From positions 53,715 through 117,714 of the forward strand of contig JAGONC010000007.1 of assembly GCA_017993235.1 (NCBI GenBank): a stretch of 64,000 nt of DNA, written 5' to 3'. This stretch comes from Lentimicrobiaceae bacterium. GTDB taxonomy: Bacteria; Bacteroidota; Bacteroidia; Bacteroidales; JAGONC01. The notes beneath the pieces were generated by a model. That model did no database searches. It saw only the letters and a list, made by a program, of their open reading frames with translations, and had not been told where the DNA came from. Below are positions 41,117 through 50,289 of this stretch, in pieces (within the stretch, counting starts at the first letter, position 1; every line of letters starts with the position of its first letter). The position numbers were made by a program, and so were the translations under genes.

Positions 41117-42640
41117 TTAATGTTTAAAATGTCTGATCCCAGTAAAAACCATAGCCACCTGATGGGCATTGCAGAAGTCGATTGAATCCTGATCCCTGAC
41201 CGATCCGCCGGGTTGGACAATGGCCCTGATTCCGGCGTTATGTGCGATCTCAACCGAGTCGGCAAACGGGAAAAAGGCATCCGATGCCAGTACGGCTCCC
41301 CGGAGATCAAACCCATTTGCACTGGCTTTGGCAATGGCCTGTTTCAGTGCATCCACCCGTGAGGTCTGCCCTGTCCCACTGCCCAGCAACTGTTTGTTCT
41401 TTGCCAGTACGATAGCATTCGAGCGGGAATGTTTGACGATCTTGTTCGCAAAAACCAGGTCTTCCAGTTCCTGTCCGGTAGGCACATCAAGCGTGACCGG
41501 CTTCATATCCGGCACTTTCTCGGTCTTGAGGTCTTTCGACTGTTCGATGACTCCGTTTAATGCGGATCGAAAGGTACGATCAGGCAGACAAACGTGCTGC
41601 AGCTGCAAAATTATTCTATTTTTCTTTGCCTCAAGTATCTCCAGCGCTTCTTTTTCATACTCAGGAGCCAGGATGATCTCAAAGAAGAGGGAATGGATTT
41701 CCTGTGCACAGGCCAGACCTACCGGTGCGTTGGTAACCAGCACACCTCCGAAGGCAGAAACCGGATCTCCTGCCAGTGCATCCTTCCAGGCCTTAGTCAG
41801 ATCGGCACGGCTGGCCAGCCCACAGGCATTGTTGTGCTTGAGGATGGCAAAGGTGGGCTCATCGAATTCACCGATCAGGTGAATGGCGGCGTCCATGTCT
41901 CCGATGTTATTGTACGAGATCGCTTTTCCGTGCAATTGTTTGAATACTTCATCAGGATGACCATAAAAAATGCCGTCCTGGTGCGGATTCTCACCATAAC
42001 GAAGCGGATGGGCCTGAAGAATGCTTTGTTTGAAAGAAATCCCCTGACCATGCCGGAAATGGTTATAGATGATGGTATCATAATGAGAACTGACGTTAAA
42101 TGCCTGGCTGGCAAACCATTTCCTTTCTTCCAGGGTGAGTGCCCCCTGATGTTTTGAATAAAGATCGAGGAATACAGTGTAAAGATCGGCCGATGGAACC
42201 ACCACAACATCATGATAATTCTTAGCGGCAGCACGGATCAGAGCAATGCCGCCGATATCGATCTTCTCAATGATCTGATCCTCATCATCCGTTGTGCGTA
42301 TGGTCTCCTCAAACGGATAAAGATCAACCACCACCAGATCGATCGAAGGGATCTGGTAAAAGACCATCTGCATGCGGTCCTCATAATGATCCCGGCGCCC
42401 CAGTATCCCTCCGAAAACCTTCGGATGGAGCGTTTTTACCCTGTCACCCAGAATACCCGGATAGGAGGTGAGTGATTCGACCGTTTCGGCCTTTATTCCC
42501 AGCTTTTGAATGAAATCGTACGTTCCCCCGGTCGAATAGATTCTCACATCATGTTTTTCCAGTGCACGTACGATATCCTCCAGCCTATCCTTGGAATAGA
42601 CTGATATAAGGGCAGTTTTGATCGTTTTACTATCTTCCAT
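41117..42640 (-). CDS. purH: Bifunctional AICAR transformylase/IMP cyclohydrolase
   Basis: The 507-residue enzyme performs the last two steps of IMP synthesis. The N-terminal methylglyoxal-synthase-like cyclohydrolase domain starts ALISVYSKDRLEDIVRALEK with IYSTGGTYDF. The transformylase domain carries LRYGENPHQDG, the catalytic Lys-His in ILKHNNACGLA, and ends with QPGGSVRDQDSIDF and MVFTGIRHFKH. It is the first gene of a series with mreBCD, a linkage also seen in other Bacteroidota. A dyad lies upstream. Confidence 0.96.
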   Translation of the reverse strand: MEDSKTIKTALISVYSKDRLEDIVRALEKHDVRIYSTGGTYDFIQKLGIKAETVESLTSYPGILGDRVKTLHPKVFGGILGRRDHYEDRMQMVFYQIPSIDLVVVDLYPFEETIRTTDDEDQIIEKIDIGGIALIRAAAKNYHDVVVVPSADLYTVFLDLYSKHQGALTLEERKWFASQAFNVSSHYDTIIYNHFRHGQGISFKQSILQAHPLRYGENPHQDGIFYGHPDEVFKQLHGKAISYNNIGDMDAAIHLIGEFDEPTFAILKHNNACGLASRADLTKAWKDALAGDPVSAFGGVLVTNAPVGLACAQEIHSLFFEIILAPEYEKEALEILEAKKNRIILQLQHVCLPDRTFRSALNGVIEQSKDLKTEKVPDMKPVTLDVPTGQELEDLVFANKIVKHSRSNAIVLAKNKQLLGSGTGQTSRVDALKQAIAKASANGFDLRGAVLASDAFFPFADSVEIAHNAGIRAIVQPGGSVRDQDSIDFCNAHQVAMVFTGIRHFKH

Positions 42641-42698
42641 ACCGAAAAAATAACCTCCCCATCCGCAGGGCGAACCCGATTCCGATCATGACAGCAGA

Positions 42699-42742
42699 GC
42701 CCTGATACTGAAAAAGTTTGCAATGTTATTAAATATCAGGGC
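42699..42742. promoter_or_regulatory. Inverted repeat upstream of purH
   Basis: GCCCTGATA (42699-42707) and TATCAGGGC (42734-42742) are perfect complements separated by 26 bases. They lie between divergent purH and the ABC permease gene and could be a regulator site or a weak hairpin. No known purine riboswitch or PurR site is recognised. Confidence 0.3.
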
Positions 42743-42812
42743 ATAAAACAATGAAATCTCCGTTAAAAATTTAATAATATTCTATCTTTACACCTCCATT
42801 CAATTCACTGCA

Positions 42813-44054
42813 ATGCTTTTTTTAAAACTGCTGGTCGAAAGTTTCTGGTTTGCAATCAATGCAATCGCGGTCAATAAGGTCAGGACCATTCTCTCGCTGA
42901 GTGGGATTACCATCGGCATTTTTTCGATCATTTCCGTGTTCACGGTTTTCGATTCCATGGAAATCGCCATCAGGAGCAATCTTTCGACCCTGGGCAATGA
43001 TGTGCTGTTCGTCACCAAATGGCCCCTGATCGGAGATGCCAATATGCCCTGGTGGAAATACTGGAACCGGCCGGAACCTTCGATCAGTGACCTCAAAGAG
43101 GTCCAGCGAAGAACCCAGGCTGCTGAGGCTTCCGCCATCGACTTTGCCATTTCGCGGACCATCAAATACCAGGGTAACTATGTGGAGAATGCCACTGTGC
43201 ATGCCGTTTCACAGGATTATGATAAGGTGATCTTCTTTGAACTGGCCGACGGCCGCTATTTTACTCCCATTGAATCCGCCAGCGGAAAACCGGTGACCGT
43301 CATAGGCCATGAAATTGCGGAAAATCTTTTCGAAAACCTGGATCCCATTGGAAAAGATATCAAAGTGATGGGTAGCAAAGTGGAAGTGATCGGTGTGATC
43401 GCAAAAGAAGGCAGTGATAATTTCGGCAACAGCCATGATACCCAGATTCTGCTCCCGATCAATTTTGCCCGGAATTATGTGAATACGAATGAAATTGGAA
43501 TGACGATCATGGTCAAGGCCCGGCCGAATGTTACTACCAATGAGCTGAAGGATGAACTCATCGGGGTCATGCGTTCCGTCCGGAAGCTGAAGCCTTCCGC
43601 AGAAGATAATTTTGAGATCGGAGAGATCAGCCAGCTAACCGCCTTTTTAGATAAGATCTTTGGCGTGATCAGCATTGTTGGCTGGATCATCGGGGGCTTT
43701 GCACTGCTGGTCGGAGGATTTGGCATCGCCAATATCATGTTTGTTTCGGTCAAGGAAAGGACCAGCCAGATCGGGATACAGAAATCACTGGGGGCAAAAA
43801 GATATTTCATCCTGCTCCAGTTCATTTTTGAAGCCGTCTTCCTGTCGCTCTTTGGCGGACTTCTGGGATTGCTGCTGGTTTACATTGGCACACTGATCGC
43901 CGAAAAACCCATCGGAATGGAATTAATCCTGACCGGGGGAAATGTCCTGATTGCGGTGCTGGTATCCGGCGGGATCGGTCTGATCTTCGGATTCATTCCG
44001 GCCTATACGGCCGCACGACTGGATCCGGTCAAAGCCATGCGTTCCACCTTCTAA
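42813..44054 (+). CDS. MacB-like ABC transporter permease
   Basis: The 413-residue protein has the standard four-helix MacB layout: a first helix (about residues 15-40, TILSLSGITIGIFSIISVFT), a periplasmic core domain, and three C-terminal FtsX helices containing RTSQIGIQKSLGAKRYFILL and ending RLDPVKAMRST. It would work with a separate LolD/MacB-type ATPase, not encoded nearby, in export or lipoprotein release. A near-consensus box TATCTTTA lies about 23 bases upstream. Its stop codon overlaps that of the convergent glycosyltransferase gene. Confidence 0.9.
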   Translation: MLFLKLLVESFWFAINAIAVNKVRTILSLSGITIGIFSIISVFTVFDSMEIAIRSNLSTLGNDVLFVTKWPLIGDANMPWWKYWNRPEPSISDLKEVQRRTQAAEASAIDFAISRTIKYQGNYVENATVHAVSQDYDKVIFFELADGRYFTPIESASGKPVTVIGHEIAENLFENLDPIGKDIKVMGSKVEVIGVIAKEGSDNFGNSHDTQILLPINFARNYVNTNEIGMTIMVKARPNVTTNELKDELIGVMRSVRKLKPSAEDNFEIGEISQLTAFLDKIFGVISIVGWIIGGFALLVGGFGIANIMFVSVKERTSQIGIQKSLGAKRYFILLQFIFEAVFLSLFGGLLGLLLVYIGTLIAEKPIGMELILTGGNVLIAVLVSGGIGLIFGFIPAYTAARLDPVKAMRSTF

Positions 44055-45490
44055 TCATCCGGCGCCCGAAGATCATAAATCCGCAGATCGGCGTTTTCGA
44101 AGACGATCCGGTACGGAATCCCTGGCTCATCACCTTTCACTCTGTGCCTGTTCAGGAAAAAGTACCTGCATCCTTTTGCGGAAACCTCTTCCAGCGTCTT
44201 ACCATGGAAAAGATCTTCATTCTGGCAGGTCCATCCTTTACGATGGGTGAAATAGATGTCCACCGGGCTAATCCCACCATTGATCACGATCAGGTCATCG
44301 CGCCGGCTCACCCGGTCGGCATGGGCTTCCAAATCAAGCAGGTACCTGTTGTCGGGCTTGATCCTGAAATCATGCTGCTGATTGATGATCCCCTCCAGCA
44401 TGATCACCGCCACCAGGGAGAATCTAATCCACGCCTTTTTCATCTGGCTGATCAGGTAACCTGTGGCCATGGCCATCACCGGAACATAAGGGATAATGTA
44501 ATAATTGTGATGGGGAAAATTATACCCGGCCTTGATGATGAAAATGATGAAAACAGCAGTCAGCAGCATAAAGACATGGGTGATCTTTTTTTCTTTCCTG
44601 ATGAATGCAAGGCAAATGCCTGCCAGAAATGCTGCAAAACCCACATAGGAGTACAGGGATGAAAAATAAAATTTCCTGGCTGTATCCGGCAGGTTGTCAA
44701 GGATTTCATTCCATCCCTGGGCGAAGGAATTGCCCATGTAGAAATGCCAGAATCCATATTCGTTGACCAGATAGGGCACCCAGTAGAAGTACCACACCGA
44801 TACCAGAGAAGCATCCACTGCAAGCACTGCCAGCATGCTCCATTTTCGCCTGGGTGGCAGGGTGCGATCCAGGAGCGGGAATATCATCACGGGCATCATG
44901 CAGAGGGAGGGTAGTTTTGACAATATCCCCAGGCAGATCAGTATGCCGGATGCTGCCAGATGCAGCCACCTGCCACGTTCCAGATACACAATCCCGGCGT
45001 ATAAGCCCATGAAGACCAGCGACATGCTGAACGTATCGGGCATGATCTTCCTTGCGTAATTGAGCCAGATGGAACTCAGCAACACCAGGGTAGAGAAGAA
45101 TGCGACGGATTCGCCCAGCGATTTGCGCAGCAAAAGAAAGAAGAACCAGACTCCCAGAGAGCTGATGATCAGGTTAATGATACGGCCATACCAGTGATCG
45201 AATCCCGCCACCAGCGATACCAGGTAGATCAGGTAGTTGAGCAGGGGGAATTCCATGCCGGTAATTCCTGATTTCTCGCCGGCAAAGTCCACACGGGGCA
45301 AAAAGATATCGGGGCTGGTTTCCAGGAAATTGCGTGCGACCATATTGACCGTGACCTGGCGCCAGGCATGGCCGACTTCAGCCGGAGGCAGCGTGATGCC
45401 GTATAACCTCAACAGGAAGAAAAGGGCAATCCAGAAACGGATATCGGATAGCCACACAAATCCTTTACGATGCATCCATGGTGTGATCAT
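44051..45490 (-). CDS. GT39/ArnT-like membrane glycosyltransferase
   Basis: The 479-residue protein has 11-12 hydrophobic helices with the early acidic loop after helix 1 (PPAEVGHAWRQVTVNMVARN) and GITGMEFPLLNYLIYLV, typical of dolichyl-phosphate-mannose/ArnT-type enzymes (GT39/PMT_2). These move a sugar from a polyprenyl phosphate to a lipid or protein on the periplasmic side. Substrates are unknown. A promoter box ends 5 bases before the ATG at 45490, so the ATG at 45475 (MHRKGFVW) could be the true start. Confidence 0.8.
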   Translation of the reverse strand: MITPWMHRKGFVWLSDIRFWIALFFLLRLYGITLPPAEVGHAWRQVTVNMVARNFLETSPDIFLPRVDFAGEKSGITGMEFPLLNYLIYLVSLVAGFDHWYGRIINLIISSLGVWFFFLLLRKSLGESVAFFSTLVLLSSIWLNYARKIMPDTFSMSLVFMGLYAGIVYLERGRWLHLAASGILICLGILSKLPSLCMMPVMIFPLLDRTLPPRRKWSMLAVLAVDASLVSVWYFYWVPYLVNEYGFWHFYMGNSFAQGWNEILDNLPDTARKFYFSSLYSYVGFAAFLAGICLAFIRKEKKITHVFMLLTAVFIIFIIKAGYNFPHHNYYIIPYVPVMAMATGYLISQMKKAWIRFSLVAVIMLEGIINQQHDFRIKPDNRYLLDLEAHADRVSRRDDLIVINGGISPVDIYFTHRKGWTCQNEDLFHGKTLEEVSAKGCRYFFLNRHRVKGDEPGIPYRIVFENADLRIYDLRAPDD

Positions 45491-45494
45491 GCTT

Positions 45495-45502
45495 CAAACT
45501 TA
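45495..45502 (-). promoter_or_regulatory. -7 box for the glycosyltransferase
   Basis: Minus-strand TAAGTTTG, an exact TAnnTTTG match, very close to the annotated ATG. Confidence 0.35.
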
Positions 45503-45668
45503 CAAGAAATTCAGAAAAATTTGCCATAGCAGGGTAACAAATACACGTAAAATGGATTAAGAATTGGGAAAGCCTCTGGATTTTCCTTTGCCGGGTATGG
45601 CCATTATGAATAATATTTCTTAATAAGGTGACGAAAATTGATTTAATTTTACCTGATCAAAGGATTGC

Positions 45669-47429
45669 ATGAAAAAACGCTGGGTACTCAATAAAGCGGT
45701 TGATTTTGAAATGGTTAACAACCTCGCGCAGGCGCTTAATGTTGACCATAGCATTGCCACCCTCCTTGTACAGCGAGGTATTTATACTTATGAGGATGCC
45801 CGGGAGTTTTTTCGACCGGAGCTTAACCGGCTGCATAATCCCTTCCTGATGAGGGACATGGATAAGGCGGTGGAGAGAATAGAGGATGCCATACGCAGGG
45901 AAGAACCGATCCTGATCTATGGTGACTATGATGTGGACGGCACCACTGCGGTGGCCTTGGTCTACACATTTCTGAAGCAGTTTACCCCCCGGGTTGATTA
46001 TTACATTCCTGACCGCTATTCAGAGGGGTATGGCGTTTCCATCCAGGGTATCGATTATGCTGCGGATCAAGGCTTTAAGTTGGTCATAGCCCTGGATTGC
46101 GGTATAAAAGCCATTGAAAAGATCCGCTACGCACACGACAGGGGTGTCGATTTTATCATCGGCGATCATCACCGTCCGGATGACAGCCTCCCTGAAGCAG
46201 CTGCTGTTCTGGATCCCAAACGCGATGATTGTCCCTATCCCTACAAGGAACTATCCGGATGCGGGGTTGCCTTTAAACTGGTTCAGGCGTATTCCATTCA
46301 TAATCAATTGCCCTTCTCCATGCTGGAGAAATACCTGGATCTGGTGGTGGTCAGCATAGCTGCCGACATCGTTCCCATTACCGGGGAAAACCGTATCCTG
46401 GCTTACTACGGCCTGAAACTGATCAATTCGGATCCCCGCCCGGCATTTGAAGCTATTTTAAAACACTGCAATGTCACCCGAAAAGTGATGGATGAGGACA
46501 ATCCCTCCAATTTCATTTTTACAAAAGAACTGACGATCAGTGATCTTGTTTTTCTCATTGGCCCCCGGATCAATGCAGCAGGCAGGATCGAAAGCGGGAG
46601 GAACTCCGTAGACCTTCTGGTATCGGAAGACGAAGTGAAAGCAGGACAGCTTGCCGAACAGATCAATGAATTCAATATTGAACGCAGAAACCTTGACCTG
46701 CAGGCTACCCTGCACGCGCTGGAAATGATCGGCTCAGATGAAAAATTGAAAAATAAAAAAACCACGGTCGTTTATAATCCTGAATGGCATCAGGGCGTGG
46801 TGGGAATCGTGGCTTCACGCCTGACCGATACCTATTACCGGCCGACCATCGTGCTGACCAAAGCCAATGGCCTTATCACAGGATCAGCACGTTCCATCAA
46901 GGATTTTGATGTGTACGACGCCGTGGATGCATGCAGTGACCTGCTGGAACACTTCGGGGGGCATAAATATGCGGCAGGACTTTCGCTCAAAACGGAAAAC
47001 CTGGAAAAATTCATTGAAAAGTTTGAAGAATATGTGAGTGCCCACATCACGGAAGAGATGCTGATGCCCGAGATTGAAATTGACCTGAAAATCAACCTCA
47101 ACGATATCCATCCCAAGTTCTACAGGATCCTGAGCCAGTTTGCTCCATTTGGGCCGGGAAACATGAAACCGGTGTTTCAGACCAATGGACTTGCGGATAC
47201 CGGCTATGCAAGGATCGTCGGTAAGAATCACATCAAAATGACCGTTGCCCACCCGGAGATCCGCAGTTTCTTCTATCCTGCCATTGCTTTTCAACAGGGC
47301 GATCTGCTGCCATTCATTGAAAAAGGGGTACCCTTTGACATCTGTTATCACATTGAGGAGAACGACTGGAACGGCAATGTGTCAATCCAGTTGAATATAA
47401 AGGATATCCAGTTGAGTGACAGGGTTTAG
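45669..47429 (+). CDS. recJ: Single-strand-DNA-specific exonuclease RecJ
   Basis: The 586-residue DHH-family nuclease degrades single-stranded DNA 5' to 3' in recombination and repair. Metal-binding motifs are GDYDVDGTTAVALV, LVIALDCGIKAIE, IIGDHHRPDD and AAAVLDPKRDD. The DHHA1 part has VVGIVASRLTDTYYRP, GSARSIKDFDVYDAVDACSD and FGGHKYAAGL. The OB-fold end is present (FAPFGPGNMKPVF). Length fits the family. A near-consensus box TAATTTTA lies at 45644-45651. Its stop overlaps the stop of the convergent DUF308 gene. Confidence 0.96.
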   Translation: MKKRWVLNKAVDFEMVNNLAQALNVDHSIATLLVQRGIYTYEDAREFFRPELNRLHNPFLMRDMDKAVERIEDAIRREEPILIYGDYDVDGTTAVALVYTFLKQFTPRVDYYIPDRYSEGYGVSIQGIDYAADQGFKLVIALDCGIKAIEKIRYAHDRGVDFIIGDHHRPDDSLPEAAAVLDPKRDDCPYPYKELSGCGVAFKLVQAYSIHNQLPFSMLEKYLDLVVVSIAADIVPITGENRILAYYGLKLINSDPRPAFEAILKHCNVTRKVMDEDNPSNFIFTKELTISDLVFLIGPRINAAGRIESGRNSVDLLVSEDEVKAGQLAEQINEFNIERRNLDLQATLHALEMIGSDEKLKNKKTTVVYNPEWHQGVVGIVASRLTDTYYRPTIVLTKANGLITGSARSIKDFDVYDAVDACSDLLEHFGGHKYAAGLSLKTENLEKFIEKFEEYVSAHITEEMLMPEIEIDLKINLNDIHPKFYRILSQFAPFGPGNMKPVFQTNGLADTGYARIVGKNHIKMTVAHPEIRSFFYPAIAFQQGDLLPFIEKGVPFDICYHIEENDWNGNVSIQLNIKDIQLSDRV

Positions 47430-47971
47430 GACGCCCGGGAGGATATTTTCCGAACCTTGAATGACGTACCAACCAGCATGGCCCCAACGACAATCGAAAT
47501 GATCCCCGTTATTATGGTCATGAACACCCTTGTCGGGAATGGCCTGAAAACCATAATGAGTCCGAGAATGATGGCAATCAGGCCGATTGAAAGACCCAGG
47601 GAGCCTTTCCTGCTGTCTTTATCTGAGGTGAAATAACCATACAACTGGTATATACCCACCACCAGTGCCCAGATACCCAGCAGGATCATCAAAACCTTCA
47701 GGGCCAGGTTTGGGGTTACCATGATAAAAATGCCAACTGCAAGGGTTATGATGGCAAAAGCCATCAATCCTCCCCAACCCTTGTTGTCCTTTTTGTTCAT
47801 CAGGGATAATCCCAGGATGATCACACCTCCAAGAAGAATGATCAATCCCAGCAGGAAGAAGATCTTCTGCGGAGTTTCCCGCGGATAAAAGGTTAGCATG
47901 CCCCCGAACAGGATAAATACGCATCCCATGATGAACAGGAACCACCATTTTTTTGCAATTTGTGATTTCAT
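47426..47971 (-). CDS. DUF308/HdeD-like membrane protein
   Basis: The 181-residue protein is made of six hydrophobic helices in the HdeD/DUF308 pattern, with the repeated unit seen in LLILLGIWALVVGIYQLY and GIISIVVGAMLVG. The E. coli relative HdeD helps in acid stress, but the general function is unknown. A run of charged residues (NKKDNKGWG) separates the helices. It is alone on its strand between recJ and the LysE gene. Confidence 0.82.
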   Translation of the reverse strand: MKSQIAKKWWFLFIMGCVFILFGGMLTFYPRETPQKIFFLLGLIILLGGVIILGLSLMNKKDNKGWGGLMAFAIITLAVGIFIMVTPNLALKVLMILLGIWALVVGIYQLYGYFTSDKDSRKGSLGLSIGLIAIILGLIMVFRPFPTRVFMTIITGIISIVVGAMLVGTSFKVRKISSRAS

Positions 47972-48006
47972 GTAAGGTGTTTTATGTTAAAAAATGAAGA
48001 TCATTT

Positions 48007-48651
48007 TTACAGCCATTCAATGGAGACTTTCACGATCAGAAAGATGCCAAAGAAGATCAGTGCAATGCCCACGAACCGGTTGATCCAGAGCAGGACCCTG
48101 GGCCGGATATACAGGCTGATTTTATTACCAATGAAACTTTTCATTAAATCAAGTGAGAACGTCGTCACCAGGGTGCCGCAGAAAAATACAAGCGTATAAA
48201 TCAACAGTTTACCTTCCTCAGCCCGGGAGGCGACCCAGCTCATGGCCGTAAACCAGAAAAGCAGAATGAAAGGATTCAGGAAATTAAGGAAGAATCCCTT
48301 AAAAATATAGGTAAGCGGGCCAGGTCTTTTCGTCGGGGTTTTATATTTCGGACTGCGGCGCACCAGTATCTCCGGCTTACGGTTGAATGTCCAGAGTCCG
48401 AACGCGACCAGAATGATTCCCCCGATCATGCCGATATAAAGTTTACTTTCAGGATTATTGATGATGATACTGGCTCCAAGGTAGCAGATGGTTATCAGGG
48501 CTGCATCACTAAAAAGTACGCCCAGGGAGATGAAAAATGCCATATTGAAACCCCGTTGAAGGCTTGTCTGGATGATCGTGATAAAGGAAGGCCCGGCAGT
48601 GATGGAAACCAGCAATCCAAGTATGACCCCCTGGATGAAAATGTTGAACAT
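48007..48651 (-). CDS. LysE/RhtB-family exporter
   Basis: The 214-residue inner-membrane protein has six helices and begins like LysE-type translocators, GVILGLLVSITAGPSFITII, followed by SLQRGFNMAFFISLGVLFSD. A longer cytoplasmic loop (RRSPKYKTPTKRPG) precedes NFLNPFILLFWFTA. The family exports amino acids or related small molecules. It starts 10 bases after the GH3-like gene on the same strand, so the two are probably one transcript and may share a substrate. Confidence 0.85.
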   Translation of the reverse strand: MFNIFIQGVILGLLVSITAGPSFITIIQTSLQRGFNMAFFISLGVLFSDAALITICYLGASIIINNPESKLYIGMIGGIILVAFGLWTFNRKPEILVRRSPKYKTPTKRPGPLTYIFKGFFLNFLNPFILLFWFTAMSWVASRAEEGKLLIYTLVFFCGTLVTTFSLDLMKSFIGNKISLYIRPRVLLWINRFVGIALIFFGIFLIVKVSIEWL

Positions 48652-48661
48652 TCCTGTCCGG

Positions 48662-50197
48662 TTATTTGGTTAAACTATCCAGATATTTCTCCCATTTGAT
48701 CAGGGGTTCATTTCGCAGGACACGCGGAAATTTGTTCTGTGCTCCCTCTTTCCCGCAGATCTTCATCCAGTCATAAAAGACCCTTGAAGGATAGATTTCC
48801 ACAATTACATCCCGGATGGCAGCAATGCGTTCGACCCGGTAATCGTCGTTGAGAACTTTAAGGTATTCATCGATTTTCCTGGCAGCAACTTCAGGTCGGA
48901 TCGGACTATCGGTCCCCAGATACCATTTATGTGCAAACAGGGATCCTGACTGGATCGGGGTAACCGTAAATTCACGAACCTCGATCTGGCAGTCATCCTC
49001 CAGCATCTTGATGGCCCTGTTCATGTTTTCCAGCGAAAGATGCTCTCCGCAGATATTCAGGTAATGCTTGGTACGGCCGGTGATCACCAGTTCACACCAT
49101 CGGGTGGATGTGAATTTGATCGTATCGCCGATCACATAACGCCATGCACCCGCGCAGGTGCTGAGCAACAACACATACTCCTCGTCCTCCTTAACTTCCG
49201 CCAGGGTCAGGGTTTCGGCATTGGCCCTCAGATTTCCCAGCTCGTCAACATTATGGTCGTTGAACGGTATGAATTCATAGAACAGACCGTTGTCAGTGAC
49301 CAGTTGCATCGAATGCGGGGTGGGATAGGACTGATACGCTATGAATCCTTCGCTGGCCAGGTAGGTTTCCATATAGGTCAGCGGATGAGCCAGCAGCTTT
49401 TCAAAACCGTTCTTATAGGGATCAAAGGAGACTCCTCCATGAACAAAAATCGACAGATTGGGCCATACGTCATGTATGGTCTTTACTTTATAATGTTGAA
49501 TGATTTTTTCCATCAGAATTTGCAACCATGCCGGCACGCCGACAATGACACCGATATCCCAGTTGATGGCGTTTCTGACAATTTCGTCCAGCTTGGTTGA
49601 CCAATCCTTTTCCTTGGCGATCCGTTTGCCGGGTTTATAGAAATGCTGGAACCAGAAAGGGATCCCACTGGCGGTAATTCCGGATAGATCACCCTCGTAA
49701 TAGGTGCCGTTATAATTCAGGTGCGTACTGCCACCCAGCATCAGCACTCCCTTGTCGTAAAACTCGGGTGGAAAATCATAGTGCACCAGCGACAGGAGCT
49801 GGCGGATACTGATCTTTCGTATGGCCCTGACCATATCATTGGTGACCGGTATGTACTTGCTCGATGCCTCTGAGGTTCCCGAACTCAAGGCAAAATATTT
49901 TACTCTTCCCGGCCAGGTAACGTACGCTTCCCCGTTTAGTGCACGATACCACCAGCTTTTGAAAATCGAATTATAATCATGGATGGGAATTTTCTTTCGG
50001 AATTCGCTTACGATATCATCCGACCGAAGGATATTGTTGAAATCATAGTATTCCCCAAAATGGGTGAACTGGGCTTTTTTCAGCAACCTCCTCAGAACCT
50101 GTATCTGCTCTTCATAACTATCCCGGTGCCTGGTTTCTTTTGGCAATCTACTCCGTAACTCAATCGTCTTTTTCAGGATAGATCCAAGGATAGGCAT
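48662..50197 (-). CDS. GH3-family acyl acid-amido synthetase-like protein
   Basis: The 511-residue protein resembles the GH3 family first known from plants. It carries the ATP-binding motif SSGTSEASSKYIPVT, the segment STCAGAWRYVIGDTIKF equivalent to the adenylate-binding loop, and LNICGEHLSLENMN near the hinge. Plant members adenylate auxin or jasmonate and join them to amino acids. Bacterial members are common in Bacteroidota, with no settled substrate. The adjacent LysE-type exporter gene suggests that an amino-acid conjugate could be made and exported. Confidence 0.85.
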   Translation of the reverse strand: MPILGSILKKTIELRSRLPKETRHRDSYEEQIQVLRRLLKKAQFTHFGEYYDFNNILRSDDIVSEFRKKIPIHDYNSIFKSWWYRALNGEAYVTWPGRVKYFALSSGTSEASSKYIPVTNDMVRAIRKISIRQLLSLVHYDFPPEFYDKGVLMLGGSTHLNYNGTYYEGDLSGITASGIPFWFQHFYKPGKRIAKEKDWSTKLDEIVRNAINWDIGVIVGVPAWLQILMEKIIQHYKVKTIHDVWPNLSIFVHGGVSFDPYKNGFEKLLAHPLTYMETYLASEGFIAYQSYPTPHSMQLVTDNGLFYEFIPFNDHNVDELGNLRANAETLTLAEVKEDEEYVLLLSTCAGAWRYVIGDTIKFTSTRWCELVITGRTKHYLNICGEHLSLENMNRAIKMLEDDCQIEVREFTVTPIQSGSLFAHKWYLGTDSPIRPEVAARKIDEYLKVLNDDYRVERIAAIRDVIVEIYPSRVFYDWMKICGKEGAQNKFPRVLRNEPLIKWEKYLDSLTK

Positions 50198-50289
50198 AAA
50201 GCTGGGATGTTAAAGTTGAGTAAAAATACAAAAAATAATATTCAGGCTGTATTGGGAGGAATGATGTAATTTTATACAAATTATGCATC

